This document shows positions 11,701 to 23,107 of a stretch of DNA of 64,000 nt, piece by piece (position 1 is the stretch's first letter; each line of letters begins with the position of its first letter). The stretch spans positions 2,617,001 through 2,681,000 of the forward strand of contig CM065382.1 of the NCBI GenBank assembly GCA_033060915.1. The letters are read 5' to 3'. Both the position numbers and the translations under genes were made by a program. This DNA is from Euryodendron excelsum (lineage: Eukaryota > Streptophyta > Magnoliopsida > Ericales > Pentaphylacaceae). Under the pieces are notes generated by a model that was not told the origin of the DNA, did no database searches, and saw only the letters and a program-made list of their open reading frames with translations.

Positions 11701-14700
11701 CTCTCCCATTGCATAGTTGATTATTTGACTGCAGTTTTTCACCTTTCTTTTCTCCAGTTAATCAAATAACTTAAAATCTATTTATTTATTTCTATTTCTT
11801 TTCTTTTTTGTTTATGTTTTGTTCTCCTTTTCTTTTAATCATACTCGTTCATTAAGCTACAAAGCTCTTATTCAACCTTTTTTTTCCTTTTGTCTCTTTT
11901 TGTAATGCATAGCTCTTTTCTTTTCTTTTCTTTTTTTTTTTTTAATGGGTTATAAGATTATTTTTTTATTGCCATTTGTTTTATTTGCTGCCACCACAAA
12001 TGCAAGGTGTAGAGATTTTTCTCTTTTGATATATAAAATATAATTTTCTATTTCTTTCTCTCTTTTCAATCTATTTCTAAATTCAACATTGTTTAATTTT
12101 TTTTAACCCCTTTTAAACTGCTATTATAGAGTGCAAAATGCGCTATTTCAAAACTCTTCTTCCACGCCTCTTTTTTTTTTTAACTTTTCTTTTTCATTAA
12201 ATGCATAAATCTTTCTTTTCTTTCTATTATATAATGTTTATATTTATGTGGTTTATTATATTTTTTACACTATTTTTCCTGTAAATTAGGCTAATTTTGT
12301 GTCTGCACCTAATAAATTTTGTTCATATAGAAATTTATTTTATTTTATTGTAGGATCTTACGATCCACGATCTAATCCTCTGAACTCCTCGGACGATCAA
12401 ACGTAGGATCCCAATTTGGGCAACCTTGCTTTCTACCTATATCCTACCCTTCAAATGTCATGATATATAGCACCATAAAAAGAAAAAGGAACTTATTCAA
12501 AATAATAATTGTCTCTCTCAAAAATAGTAGGATGAAGAGATAATTTAGAAAGACCTGAAATACTTGTGGGGAGGGAGGAAAGGTTCGAGGAAGTTGAATG
12601 AAGAGAGAATTTTGCTAGAAGCCTAGAATTGAATAACAGTTTGGTGGCTAGTTTTTTTAATTATTATCTTGTGGTTGATTGAGTTAAGCTTCTCCTAATG
12701 CGTTTTTTAAAATATGATTTTACACCTCATGTCCTGTAACATGCCATGGTCAGGAATATTGTGTGTCTAGTAGTATTGTTATTACATTTATATTATTATA
12801 TACAGACATGGGTATACCTATATCTTGTAGTAATATATCTTGGTATACTTCTATCCAAGATTTAAACAGTGCAGTATGTTATTGTCTTTTTATTTTTCTG
12901 AAGGGAAGACTATTATGGGTTATTATGTATGATTTTCATAGAGAATGTCGCTGAATTACTATGTGAACTTTATTTCTTGGTTTTGTCCATGCCACTCCCT
13001 CCCCCCGCGGGGCCCGCTGGTCTTCATTTAACCCCTTGGGTAATTGCAAGGCAGTTGGAACAGGGACTATACGTGTCTACTTTTTTATTGATATATAGAG
13101 TTTTTCAAATTCAGGTGGTGGAAATTCTTGCCCGTAATTTGGAAAGTGAATCAAGTTTACACAGAAGGGTTGACTTGTTTTTCCTCGTGGATTCTATTAC
13201 TCAGTGCTCTCGAGGCTTGAAAGGTAATAATATATATTTGTTTTCATGCTACGTAACCTCTGAATCATAATGTTCATGGATGTCAAGTACATCTGAATAA
13301 TTCGTCTGGTGATTGACGAATTATGTGTTCTCTTGTGTGTGGGGTTTGGTGATGCTGAAGTTTAATTTGAATTTCCAGGTGATGTTGGTGATATATATCC
13401 TTCAGCAATCCAAGCAGTGCTGCCACGTTTATTGTTAGCTGCTGCACCTCCTGGCAGTAGTGCACAGGAAAATCGTAGGCAGTGTTTGAAGGTAAGCAAC
13501 ATAACTGAGACACCCCACCACCCCGGCCGGGGGCACAAAAAAAAAAAAACAAAAACCCAAAAAAAAAAAAAAACCACAAAAAGAAATAAAATAATAATAA
13601 CAAAAAATAAAAATAAAAGCACACGCATCCACACACAAACCACACCCAACCCCCACGCATGCACAAACACAGAACTGCATTTGGTTTTGGCTTACCGTTA
13701 TTCTTCCTTGTACTGTATAGGTTTTGAAGCTTTGGTTGGAAAGAAGAATCCTTCCAGATTCCATTATTCGCCGCCATATTCGATACCTTGAGTCCCTCAG
13801 TGGTTCATCTTCTACATGTGCGTTTTCTCGGCGCCCCTTGCGAACAGAAAGAGCTTTTGATGATCCTGTTAGGGAGATGGAGGGTATGCTTGTCGATGAG
13901 TATGGAAGGTGTATATTCGCTATCTTTTTCTTAACAAAATTATGAAGAAAATTATAAGAATATGGAACGTGTCAATGAGTTGAAGCTCTTATACTTTTTA
14001 TAAATTATTTATCTGCATTATAAATTATTGAGTCTTATCTTATTGCTTCAGCAATTCAAGTTTTCAGCTTCCGGGTTTTTGTATGCCTGCTATGCTCAAG
14101 GATGAAGATGAAGGAAGTGATTCTGATGGTGGGAGTTTTGAGGCTGTTACTCCTGAACATTATTCTGAAACCCCTGAGGAACAAGAAAGAATTCCCATAC
14201 CTGCAGCAATTGAAAAGCATAGACTTATCTTGGAAGACGTTGATGGGGAGCTTGAAATGGAGGATGTCGCTCCCACTTGTGAGGCTGAAATGAGTTCCAC
14301 CAGTAATGCTGGCATCAATACTGCAGAGCCTTTACAACCTCAGTTTGAACAACAGTTTCCACTTTCCTTTGCCCCGCCTCTACCTAAGGATGTGCCACCA
14401 TCATCTCCTCCTCTACCATCATCTCCTCCACCTCCACCTCCACCTCCACCTCCACCGCCACCGCCACCGCCTCCCATGCCCGATACTATTTCTAATGGCC
14501 TTGATTCAGAGCTCTACATGACTACACATGTACGTTGCTGACTTTGTTCTTTTGCATTGAATTTCTTTGTAGTTAGGTACTGTTAGTATGGAAGTTGCAT
14601 AGTTTGACATGGAGTAGTTTATATTATTGTTTCCTTTTGATTGGGCATTCATTTGCAGAATATCAAGGAAAACTTACATCAGTTTATGGTTCAGCAGCCT

Positions 14701-15611
14701 GCTGCTCCGAGAATCAACTCGATAACGTCAGATACAGTGTGTTATCAGGCTCCTGAATGCAGAGATCTTCAGATGCAAACACAGATACCAGATTCTGCCA
14801 GCTCTTGCTCTTTCAGCAGTCTTCCTGTGTCCCATCTACCCGTTCAACCTGTGAATAGTGCTCAACTGACAGATGGTACTACCTTTAGTAATACAGCTTA
14901 TCATCTGCGGCCACCTCAACCTGCCCCATCAAATCAGTTCTCTTACGTTCAGGCAGATCAGCAAGTGCAGTCATTGAGGGAGGTCCCACCCCCTTCCTAC
15001 CCTAACACAGCCCATTTTGTGCAGAACGCAGATGGTGGAAACTATTACAGTGACCATGATAAAATTAAGGTGGCCTCAAGTGAACTTCATGACAGCTGGA
15101 GGTTTTCTGGGCCCTTGTTTTCTGGTAAATTTTGTTAGTTAACTAAGCGCACTGAAAGGTTTTATAGCTTATTGCATCAAATATTCATAGGTTACATGCT
15201 ACTTTTCTCTCAATGGTACAGGTGCGTACTATCCTGACCCTGCCAGAGGGTCTTATCCACCTGCTCCGTACAATGGCCCTCCGTGTGAACCACCATTACC
15301 TAACCACAGATGGAGTTTCCCTCCCCAGGTTATGAATCATAGAGAATTCATGCCTCATAGACCTCCATCTGAAGGTCCAATCCCAGTGGCAATCAGAGGT
15401 TTGTGTTCTTTACCCTTTTCTTGTTCCTACTACTGAGAAAAAAAATAGGACTTGTGCTGTTGTGCACATTTTTAACCTGTTATCTTAATAGAAGGTAAAT
15501 TATATTGGACTGTTGATTACTTTCTCGTCTAGCTCAATGTTAAGGTTGTTAAAATCACTCTTTGCATTTCTTTTTGGTGTTTCAGCTCCAAGTTTTTGGC
15601 AACCAAGATGA
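477..15611 (+). CDS. HUA2: HUA2 / HULK-type PWWP and CID domain protein (ENHANCER OF AG-4 2-like)
   Basis: Eleven coding exons join in phase: 477-602, 949-1025, 7975-10080, 10252-10723, 13115-13223, 13379-13491, 13721-13908, 14052-14529, 14659-15124, 15222-15398 and 15586-15611, giving 1445 aa (Arabidopsis HUA2 is about 1390). The PWWP domain (about residues 22-80, with FPAWPA) is split across exons 1-3. A long low-complexity middle has basic stretches such as KKKRKPNRKR. A CID/RPR RNA-polymerase-CTD-binding domain lies at about 890-1030 (VVEILARNLESE onward). A proline run follows near residues 1180-1205, and the C-terminus ends SFWQPR. HUA2 proteins are nuclear and act in pre-mRNA processing of AGAMOUS and expression of FLC-clade repressors, so they affect flowering time. 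Introns 2 (6.9 kb) and 4 (2.4 kb) are swollen by repeats. The start is the first ATG, just before the PWWP. Exon borders follow GT-AG and family continuity; HUA2 versus a HULK paralogue is not separable here. Confidence 0.95.
2638..3088. mobile_element. hAT-like non-autonomous element in HUA2 intron 2
   Basis: Both ends carry a degenerate inverted repeat of the form CATTGGCGGACC (left) and, on the complement of the right end, CAGTGGCAGACCCAGG. This matches the CAG-GGCGGA-CCAGG ends I know from plant hAT-like repeats. The flanking octamers (2630-2637 and 3089-3096) agree at only 5 of 8 positions, so the target duplication is decayed at best. The interior holds the G/C homopolymers and two diverged tandem units around 2840-2990. 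A related copy lies at 32122-32370 in the opposite orientation. Confidence 0.5.
2670..2805. repeat. Homopolymer block: G-rich run, C39 run, A-rich run
   Basis: A G-rich run (2670-2692), an uninterrupted run of about 39 C (2745-2783) and an A run (from about 2791) lie within 140 bp. Apparent poly-Pro and poly-Gly reading frames here are artefacts of the homopolymers. Tract length is likely polymorphic or unreliable in the assembly. Confidence 0.9.
4764..5417. repeat. Imperfect tandem duplication, unit about 353 bp, in HUA2 intron 2
   Basis: Copy 1 (about 4764-5075) and copy 2 (about 5117-5417) share long blocks: the segment after CTTCATATTTTC, then ACCATCAAGTTCAGG, TTGTTCACCCACATTTGAAA, and GTTGGAGAACTTTATGTGAA. 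Offset between matching words is about 353 bp. The two copies differ by scattered substitutions and small indels, so the duplication is not recent. I see no coding potential. Confidence 0.85.
6066..6384. mobile_element. MITE in HUA2 intron 2, 17-bp perfect inverted ends, 7-bp target duplication
   Basis: The ends CTATGTTATCTGGACTC (6067-6083) and its exact complement (6368-6384) bound a 318-bp element. The heptamer AGTATGA precedes it (6059-6065) and follows it (6385-6391). The sequence just inside the left end, with its repeated GGGTAC words, is typical of a MITE family widespread in plant genomes. It has no coding capacity. Confidence 0.75.
11330..12428. mobile_element. hAT-like non-autonomous element in HUA2 intron 4, 8-bp target duplication
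   Basis: The octamer CTTTCTAC occurs immediately before (11322-11329) and after (12429-12436) a 1.1-kb block. Its ends (TATAG...TTGTTAAAAT and, on the other strand, CAAGG...TTGCCCAAAT) are imperfect inverted repeats that fit the hAT terminal pattern. Subterminal GGATCTTACGAT-type words recur at both ends. The interior is T-rich without a transposase reading frame. An 8-bp duplication is the hAT signature. Confidence 0.75.
13513..13620. repeat. A-rich low-complexity tract in HUA2 intron 6
   Basis: Runs of A interrupted by single C or T fill the intron between the exons ending at 13491 and starting at 13721. Reading frames that cross this tract on either strand are low-complexity and not supported as genes. 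Confidence 0.85.
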
Positions 15612-17111
15612 GTCCATATCACTATTGAGCTAGCAGTGCTGGTACACACTGTTTTAATCTCTGTTTATACTTACGTGTCTTTTAAGTACGTTTTTACCTG
15701 CTTGTTAAATACATTCTGGTTTATGTTTGTTAGGTACAACCCTTTTTTTTATCTGGGTCCTGCGGCTTGTTCAAAAGTTTGAGAGAATTTTCTCGTCCAG
15801 CTGTTTTTAGATTTTTGAGGTATATGATCTTCAGAAAAGGATGCGGCACCAAAGAAGAGCAAGCTCGGGGTGTGATTGTACATATGTTCTCTATCCTCTC
15901 TGCTAATGCAGATAGGAAGACAGTCCCTCGGAGATTGGAGAGAGCTGTAACCTATCTCTAGGCTGTCAACTTTCATGTATCAATTCTATCTTTTTTCTTT
16001 TTTCAATTTACAAAAATTAGTCTAATTTATTTTTGAAGCCCGTTATAGGATATTATTATAATTTTTTGGGCAATTTGTTCGTTTTGCAACTGTCTTTTGC
16101 AGTTATAGGCCCTTATGTGCTGTTAAAATTTCTCATTTTGTTTGTACATTGCAATGAGAATTTAGCCTGAGCCATTGGATTGGAATTTTGTTGAAACCTA
16201 ATCAATGTTATCAGTCATTCTTCTGTTTTCCTGTATTACAACTATGTAACCGGACAGTTTCGAGGTCTGGCAGGCTTAACGAAGATTATTCCATTCTTAG
16301 CGCCGAAAGATATTGAGGTCCAGAGGTGCTAATTACAGGACTGGTTTTTATAAAGTTCCAAGTCAACGTTCATACCAGATAGTTGACACGACACTTTCCT
16401 TGATGGTCTGAATTACCTGATTTTGATTGCAATCTAAATAAACATTTATTGGATATTTTGAATATTTTTTCAGCCTCATTTGAGCAAAGTAAGTTTGTTT
16501 CTGAATTCTCTATAACCAGTGAAATATGCCAAAATTGTGGCTTGACATTTTTTTCATTTGGTCATTTTCCCAGTCAACTATATACTGAAGTTGAAAAATA
16601 AACTGGAGTGAGCATATTTTTACCGTCTTGGTTTGGATAAGGAAAATAAAATTATCAATATATATTATTTTAAATGAATAATTAAATAAAAAATAATATT
16701 TTTGTAAACACTTATTTATTTATTTTTCAGTATCATAACCCAATAAATAAAATTAATTCTTTCACATGATTTTTTTATAATTTTTTGTAGATTCAAAAAC
16801 TAATCATAGGCTTTAAGAGCTTTTACTCTTTCAAAATTCTATCCTGAAAAAGAACACTCCCCAAATTCAAGATTTTGACCATTTCATTTTCGACAACCTA
16901 AAATATTTGACAGAATATTTTCCTGTCAACTGGATCTAAAATATGATAAGTTCCCTTCTTTAATTCGTACAATCATCTTAGTTGACCTCCAATTGCTGAC
17001 GGGGTAGTCTTGGTGGCGCCGCGGTGGCGGTGGCGGTGGATTTTGCAAAGCTTCAAGAAAAGGAAGGAAAGATAATATAAGCATTACATATAAACAAAAC
17101 TCTGCGTCTAG
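15612..17111. other. Intergenic: HUA2 3' UTR and GPX promoter
   Basis: The first few hundred bases after the HUA2 stop are probably its 3' UTR. A 64-codon frame at 15767-15961 lies here but resembles no family I know. The AT-rich stretch 16600-16960 shows nothing recognisable. A GGTGGC-type GC-rich patch (17007-17038) and TATA-like words (17075-17095) sit just upstream of the GPX start, implying a short leader. Confidence 0.6.
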
Positions 17112-20011
17112 ATGGGTGCTTCTGAATCTGTCCCAGAAAAATCTATTCATGAATTCACAGTCAAGGTTACATCGGACATCCATCTCTTCATCTTTCTCGT
17201 TCCTTCTCTGTGTATATATGTATATATGTATGTATATTTGCAGATCGTTTTCTTGGGATTCTCAGAAAGGTTGGATTTTGTTTGGGCTGTGCAGGATTTC
17301 AGGGGTAAGGACGTGGATCTCAGTATCTACAAAGGGAAAGTTCTTCTTGTCGTCAATGTCGCTTCCAAATGGTTCGTTCCCTACTTTTATTTTTTTTTCA
17401 AATCTTGTTTCATTTTTCTAATCATCTCGTATTTTCGTTTAATTGATATGGATATGATCATTGTGATTGTGTGTATGTTGGGGCTGAAACAGTGGGTTTA
17501 CGAATTCAAACTATACCCAGTTGACTGAACTTTACAACAAATTCAAGGATAAAGGTAAGGATTCTTTCGACCAGTTATATTGGGCTTTGGAAATTGCTTT
17601 CGCTTTTCTCAGGAATGTTTTAATTTTACCTTTGTTTTTGCTTTTCCGTGAATCCTTTTATTTCCATCCATATATTGGCGCATATACCCATGTATAAGAT
17701 CCCTTTGTATTCTTCATTTCATTCAGGTGGTGCTGAATACAAAATTAATCTTTCAGGGTTTTATTTTATTTCAATTGATTGAGACTTTGCATATTCAGAT
17801 ATGTTTTCTTGGTTGGTGTCAGGATTTGAGGTCTTGGCCTTTCCATGCAACCAGTTCTTGTATCAAGAGCCTGGTACAAGCTTGGAGGCACAAGAATTTG
17901 CATGTACAAGATTCAAGGCAGAATATCCAATTTTCCAAAAGGTAACCAGTCTCACTGGAGATTCAGGGATGCTATTAGATTTAACAATTAATTGCTTCTC
18001 ATAATTTTAAGATTGTTATTATTTGTCATAAATATAATATGAATTTTGTTGTGATGTGAAATTACATATCACTGTGCTTTTGTAATTTAGTAATTGAAAA
18101 TTGGAAAATTATCTTCATGGGATAAAATTGATGTTTGAAATATAGTCTTTTTATTCCCCTTCCTTGTGATGAACAAATCGTTTTATTTAAAAAGAATACA
18201 AGGTGGTGCAGCCCATGTACATGATCTGTTTATAGAAGTAGAGCCTAAGATCTTCTCTATACTCCTATCTTCTGTAAAGAAATAAAAGAAATTCAAAGAC
18301 CATGAAAGCAAAAACTGAATGGGTATGTAAACAAATAGTTCTTTATTTCAAACTATGTTCTTGGTATTTATCAGCTTATGTAATTTCTACAAAGGATGCC
18401 TAGGTATTATTACATTCTCTCGACAAAATACATTTTCTGGTGGAAGAAAAATGGAAATTTTGAAATTCAGAACTCGCGTTAAAATCTTGTAGGTGTCTGA
18501 GGTAATCCTACCTCATGCTCAGTAGTTGCTTATTGTGCCGTGGTCACTCTTAAGATATATAAATATATTTTGGATAGGACACTCTTACACTGTATGAGAA
18601 ATTAACTTATATAAACCAGGATTAGTTTTATAGTATAGCAAAGAAGATTGATGCTGGAGTGATGAATTCATTTTGACTAGTAGAATGTGAAGTTTGTATG
18701 CCTGCTCCTCCTTTTCCTTCTATGAAGAAAATGTCTGTGGAGGATAGATGGTCAGATTGGCTTGCCTCCCAATACCACCAGCAGTGAGAATCTGTATGTA
18801 CTGTGATTATACTAGTTGTTATCAAGTTATCCTAGACATTGGGTCTCAGGATGCATTTCCTGGCACATCCGTCTTCCAGGGTTTCTCTAAAAGAAGCATG
18901 GTCATGTTTTACACCAATCTTAAGTACATCCAATTGGGTGCCATGTATCTGGGTATTTGAATTGCAAGACACCTACTTTAGCATCAGCATTCCATTTAAG
19001 AAGTAATAATTTGGTTTGCTTAGATGCCTACGACTTGTAAACTTGACCAACTTATGCTTACCAGGAATTTCCTCTTGAATGTGAATTGAAATGTCTGTGC
19101 CCTTTGCTAGTTTCCCCTTCACGTTCATGCATAAAAGACCATATTGATTGTTTTAATTAGTGCCTGGAAGCCTTTAATTTCATTTGTTTGCATGCCTAAC
19201 GATTGGACGATGTGCCCAAAGCTGAGAGAAAACTACTCTCCCACCAACCTTTCGCCCTGGTATCCTCTGTAATGCCGATCCAGGTGATTATTCAATCATA
19301 TTGTGGTAATTTTCTCGTCTCAGTTGTTCTTTAATGCCATTCTAGGGGATAATTTCAATTCTAGGAATCGGTATTGTTGCACACTTCTATGGGTAACTGT
19401 CACTAATTGTTTGGGAAAGACTAGGGAAACCTCTTATACCTTAAATTGCTTCCTACCACAGTAATCTATTTATCATGCCATGTAACAACAATGATGACTT
19501 CGATGCATAGTTTGTGCTTACCACTTCCCATATCTATCCATGCCTACCATTGCTTCTCACATTATTCAATCTTTTTGTTTCAAGCTTTGTAAATTTGAAC
19601 CAAAATCTATACAATATTGCTTATAAATACTGCAACTCAAAATGGTCCCATATTTACTTTATTTGAGAAGGTGATCAACCCTCTTGTTGTTTAGGTACGA
19701 GTTAATGGGCCAAATACAGCACCTGTCTACAAATTCCTTAAAGCTTGTAAAGGAGGATTTCTTGGGTCTAGGATCAAATGGAACTTCACCAAGTTTTTGA
19801 TTGATAAGGAAGGCAAAGTCATCTGCCGTTATGGCACGACAACGGCTCCTTTATCCATTGAGGTCTCTCTCTCCCTCTCCCCCTCCCCCTCCCCCTGCAT
19901 TTGTATGTTATATGTATCTCCCATTTTTAATTCTGAAAATACAATTCTTGTCCTGGTTTTTTGGATTTTCTAATGCAGGCAGACATTCAGAAAGCATTGG
20001 GAGAGGTTTAA
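17112..20011 (+). CDS. GPX: Glutathione peroxidase, plant GPX4/5 type (thioredoxin-dependent, cytosolic)
   Basis: Six exons join in phase: 17112-17165, 17295-17371, 17493-17554, 17823-17941, 19695-19862 and 19979-20011, giving 170 aa, the usual GPX4/5 length. The enzyme reduces hydrogen and lipid peroxides; plant members use thioredoxin. The peroxidatic cysteine is Cys44, whose codon is split between exons 2 and 3 (NVASK-CGFT). Cys73 lies in LAFPCNQF, and the resolving cysteine is Cys92 in FACTRF. The other active-site residues are present in CNQF and KWNFTKFL. There is no transit peptide: the N-terminus [11 protein letters not shown] has the Gly2 context of a possible N-myristoylation site, as in Arabidopsis GPX4/5, suggesting cytosol or plasma membrane. 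The 1.75-kb fourth intron holds nothing recognisable. Polyadenylation signal AATAAA lies near 20070. Confidence 0.97.
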
Positions 20012-20268
20012 GGGACTTCTATGTTTTTCCTTTTTGGGTGTAAGATGAATTGATTGAGTGGAGAACATAAATAAAGCTGTACAAAGAAAGATAATGGTCT
20101 TCTATTTGGTTAATTATCTGAAGTTTGTTCCCATATCACGTATTGATGTTGTTGATAGTGATGTTACTGGTTTCAATTTTTCTGTTCTCTGTTTGTGTAC
20201 TGTAGCGAAGTCTATTTTTGGGAAAAACCCATGAGTTGTACCTTTGAAGTTATTTACTGATGTGTAAG

Positions 20269-20577
20269 TGTTATAAAACTAAAGGAATATAAAGCAAGCA
20301 AAATAACCCGTATATAATACAATGAAATATTATAACATAAAATATAAAATACAATTTGAAATTCAATATTTTATCTACACTCTTTTGCTTTCTACTCTCT
20401 TCTCTATTCTTTCTCTCTCTTTTCTTCTTTCTATCCTATTTTTTTCTTTTTTCTCCTCTCTTTCTCTAGCTCTATTTATAGACAAAGAAAATGCACAGTA
20501 TTGGGAGAAAAATGTCAATACTTACGTTATGGTTGCAAAAATCATTCATGAATAGTATTTTCACGGTTTTTATAACA
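20269..20577 (-). mobile_element. Solo LTR (309 bp) with 5-bp target duplication GTAAG
   Basis: The block begins TGTTATAAAA and ends TTTTTATAACA, the TG...CA ends of an LTR. It is flanked by the perfect pentamer GTAAG at 20264-20268 and 20578-20582. On the minus strand a TATA box (TCTATAAATAGAG) sits about one third into the block, as expected for a U3-R promoter, so the element is oriented leftward. There is no internal domain or second LTR nearby. A related fragment lies at about 61745-61870. Confidence 0.8.
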
Positions 20578-20582
20578 GTAAG

Positions 20583-21200
20583 TTATTTTTGTTTTGAATA
20601 AAATGGTGGTTTGTGGCTGTTCTTGTTTCCTGAAAATAGTTGCTTGTAGCTTTTAATTGACAAATCTCTGCGCATTTATACTTTCTAAAGTGTTCTGGAT
20701 GTGCATAGTTGTGTGCTGATCTGACCGGTAGGCCACAAATTTTCTAGTTGGACTTCTTGTTGTTGAGCCATTTTGTGTACAACTGTCACCAAGTATGACA
20801 CCCTTGCTAAGATGGCTGTGTCTCGAGAACTGGTTGATTTAAAGGTGAATTAAGGTGCTGCAAGGTCAACATGAAAGCTAACAAGATTGTGGGTCGGGTG
20901 GTAAGAAGATTTATGATGGTAAATATTTCTATAGAGGAGATATGTGGCATCAGAGCGCATCCAGAGCCGAGTAGTGAAAGAAGAATTATGAATCTGGTTG
21001 GCTCTAAACTGCTGGAATTTAAGGTTCCTTTGTTGAGTTGTGATCTAATTTTATGTTGGTCACTCTGGGCAGGTTATATCCAGCATCTAGGGGAAGTTCA
21101 TTACAGCAAAGGGATACAATGGCACGATGAATAGCTGCAAATAGAGTGGTATACAATGAATCTATGGTGGAACTGCAGCCGTGATCTATGAATGTTTTTC
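20583..21200. other. Intergenic, no gene recognised
   Basis: A 87-codon frame at 20871-21134 (+) is present, but its translation has no family resemblance I can name and no clear promoter. I leave it unannotated. Confidence 0.5.
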
Positions 21201-21294
21201 CTTGGCAACCTTGTTTGATTCACTGGTGGAACCATTTCTTAGAGAAGAGTTTTTATCTGTGTTTCAATGGAGTGAATCAAACAAGGTTACCAAG
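21201..21294. repeat. 94-nt hairpin, 24-bp arms with 23 matches
   Basis: The left arm (21201-21224, CTTGGCAACCTTGTTTGATT...) and right arm (21271-21294, AGTGAATCAAACAAGG...) are inverted complements with one mismatch, separated by 46 nt. The size fits either a small foldback element or a miRNA-like precursor. I do not recognise the arm as a known plant miRNA, and the near-perfect arms with a simple loop also suit a young MITE relic. Confidence 0.6.
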
Positions 21295-21397
21295 AAAAAA
21301 AAAACATGAGCTGAGCTGCATGGTGTTCTAGCTAATGGTGGTGGGCTTGGTGGCAGAGCTCAATATTACTACAATAATGAAATGGTGAAGACCCAAT

Positions 21398-21419
21398 TCT
21401 CTCTCTCTCTCTCTCTCTT
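21398..21419. repeat. (CT)n microsatellite
   Basis: About ten CT units precede TTCAAATGTG. Simple repeat, likely polymorphic. Confidence 0.9.
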
Positions 21420-22980
21420 CAAATGTGTGATGTTAGATCACTAATGTCGAGATAGAGTTGGTCCCTTGATTCGTTACTCAAACCACTTGAATTTTACTTA
21501 CCTAACCTGTCATGAAAAAACATTTAGGCTTCCCCCAACACAACCTTGAAGGTTGAAGACGCAAACATTCTCATCGTTTTGAACCTTAAGTTCGAATATG
21601 ACTACATTAATGTTACCAATGTCCACTTTGTCTCTTATCATGTGCATTGCATTTCCTCATCCTTCAATCACCAGGCCAGGCACAACGAATCCTGTCCGTC
21701 CAAATTTGGCTTAGTTTAGCTATGCCATATTGTCACATTACTTCACATCAAAGACCTTATCCCTAAAATTATTTTCCTCAAATGAGATAAGGTTGGGAAC
21801 CATCCCCATCCATGCCATTCTTTACTACGGCAAGGGGGCATGGGCTAGCACGTGAAATGGACCCACGGCCGGAATCTTTGCCACCGGCAATGACCGGAGA
21901 GAGGCTACGTATCATGCTCTCAACCCATTAATCCATTTTTGAGGGGTGACCCAATGTGTCTACTAGAGAGGGGTGTCACATTGGAGGCCCCAGGTGAAGT
22001 TGAAATTGAATGGATCCGGAGGGTGGTGGTGGTGGTAGGGCTGATGCCTGAAGCAATCATAGAGATTAAGTGCATTGTAAATGACTTGGAACTAGTTTGT
22101 CACTTCCGGAAATGATAAGTGGCCGGCATGTCGGACTGGCTGGGGACCCTAGTTTGAACTAGTTTAGGTACAGGGAGATCTGTGAGTTTCCCATATCAAC
22201 TTATACATACAAAATATATACATAAGATCAAAAGTGTAAAACCAACCAAGCTACACGAGTCGTTAAAAGCTCGTTACGTAGATTAATCAAACTTAAAACA
22301 CATTTTAAAACTCAATAATTTTTTTAACCGGACTCAATAAGTTTATACACACTAAAAAAATTAAACTACTCAAACTCAATTCAATTAAAACTCGTTTAAA
22401 ATCAACTCTAAACTTAAACAAGTTAAACTTGAATAAGTTTTGAATCTCGTTCAAATTTTAAAACCAAACTTAAATGGCGCACTATTCAGGTGGGCTCGGC
22501 TCAGCCCTACATAAAACTATTACAAAAGGCTGTATATTTCACTCTATCCACTTGACATTTTAGCACGAATTAATAACTCAAAACGTTTTATATGTTTCCA
22601 AAGAACTAACAATTAATATTCTATCATATCTCTCACAAAAATTCTATAAAATAATATGCAGAAACTTGACTTTTCTTCTTCTTGTTCTATTTATTTAGTT
22701 TGTGTTGGGCACCTCACATTAGACAAGACAGACATCCAAGTGTATATTATATGTCCTCTATTGCTGTAATTTTTTTTCAAAGCATGTATGTATGCAGGAA
22801 GGGTATGTATAAGAGACAGTGATGACCATCTAATGGGGAGAGTTGGGCAAGGAGACAAAGCTAGTAGGTCTGCTTTGTAATGTAATGTAACTCAAGACAG
22901 TGGGACCTAACTATCTGGCCCAACTAGTGGGGCCAAGATTTGTCACTCACCACATATTACCCCTCGCATATCTTCGGCTC
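21420..22980. other. Intergenic with degenerate repeats; distal RTFL promoter
   Basis: No gene is supported. The part 22220-22500, rich in AACTCGTTTAAA and AACAAGTTAAACTTG words, looks like a decayed dispersed repeat of the GAGCTCG/ACTCGTTTA kind common in plant intergenic DNA. A CCGG-rich patch at 21860-21910 and a GGT repeat near 22020 were also seen and not assigned. Confidence 0.45.
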
Positions 22981-22987
22981 TTCCCAG

Positions 22988-22996
22988 TATATAAAG
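22988..22996 (+). promoter_or_regulatory. TATA box of the RTFL-like gene
   Basis: TATATAAAG stands 112 bp before the micropeptide start codon. A start site near 23020 and a leader of about 90 nt would be normal for this family. Confidence 0.65.
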
Positions 22997-23107
22997 CCCC
23001 AAAGTACCCCAAGAGTCCTCCATTCCACAGATAGAGCAACTTCAACAGCTTAAACTAACCCACCAAAGTTCAGTTACTGATACCCAGAATTGCCATTCCA
23101 ACTTTGC

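Noticed and set aside
13283..13791. Several frames of 100-160 codons across HUA2 intron 6, both strands
   Set aside because: They run through an A-rich tract and overlap well-supported HUA2 exons in other frames.
20871..21134. An 87-codon plus-strand frame
   Set aside because: No family resemblance, no promoter or splice context; left as intergenic.
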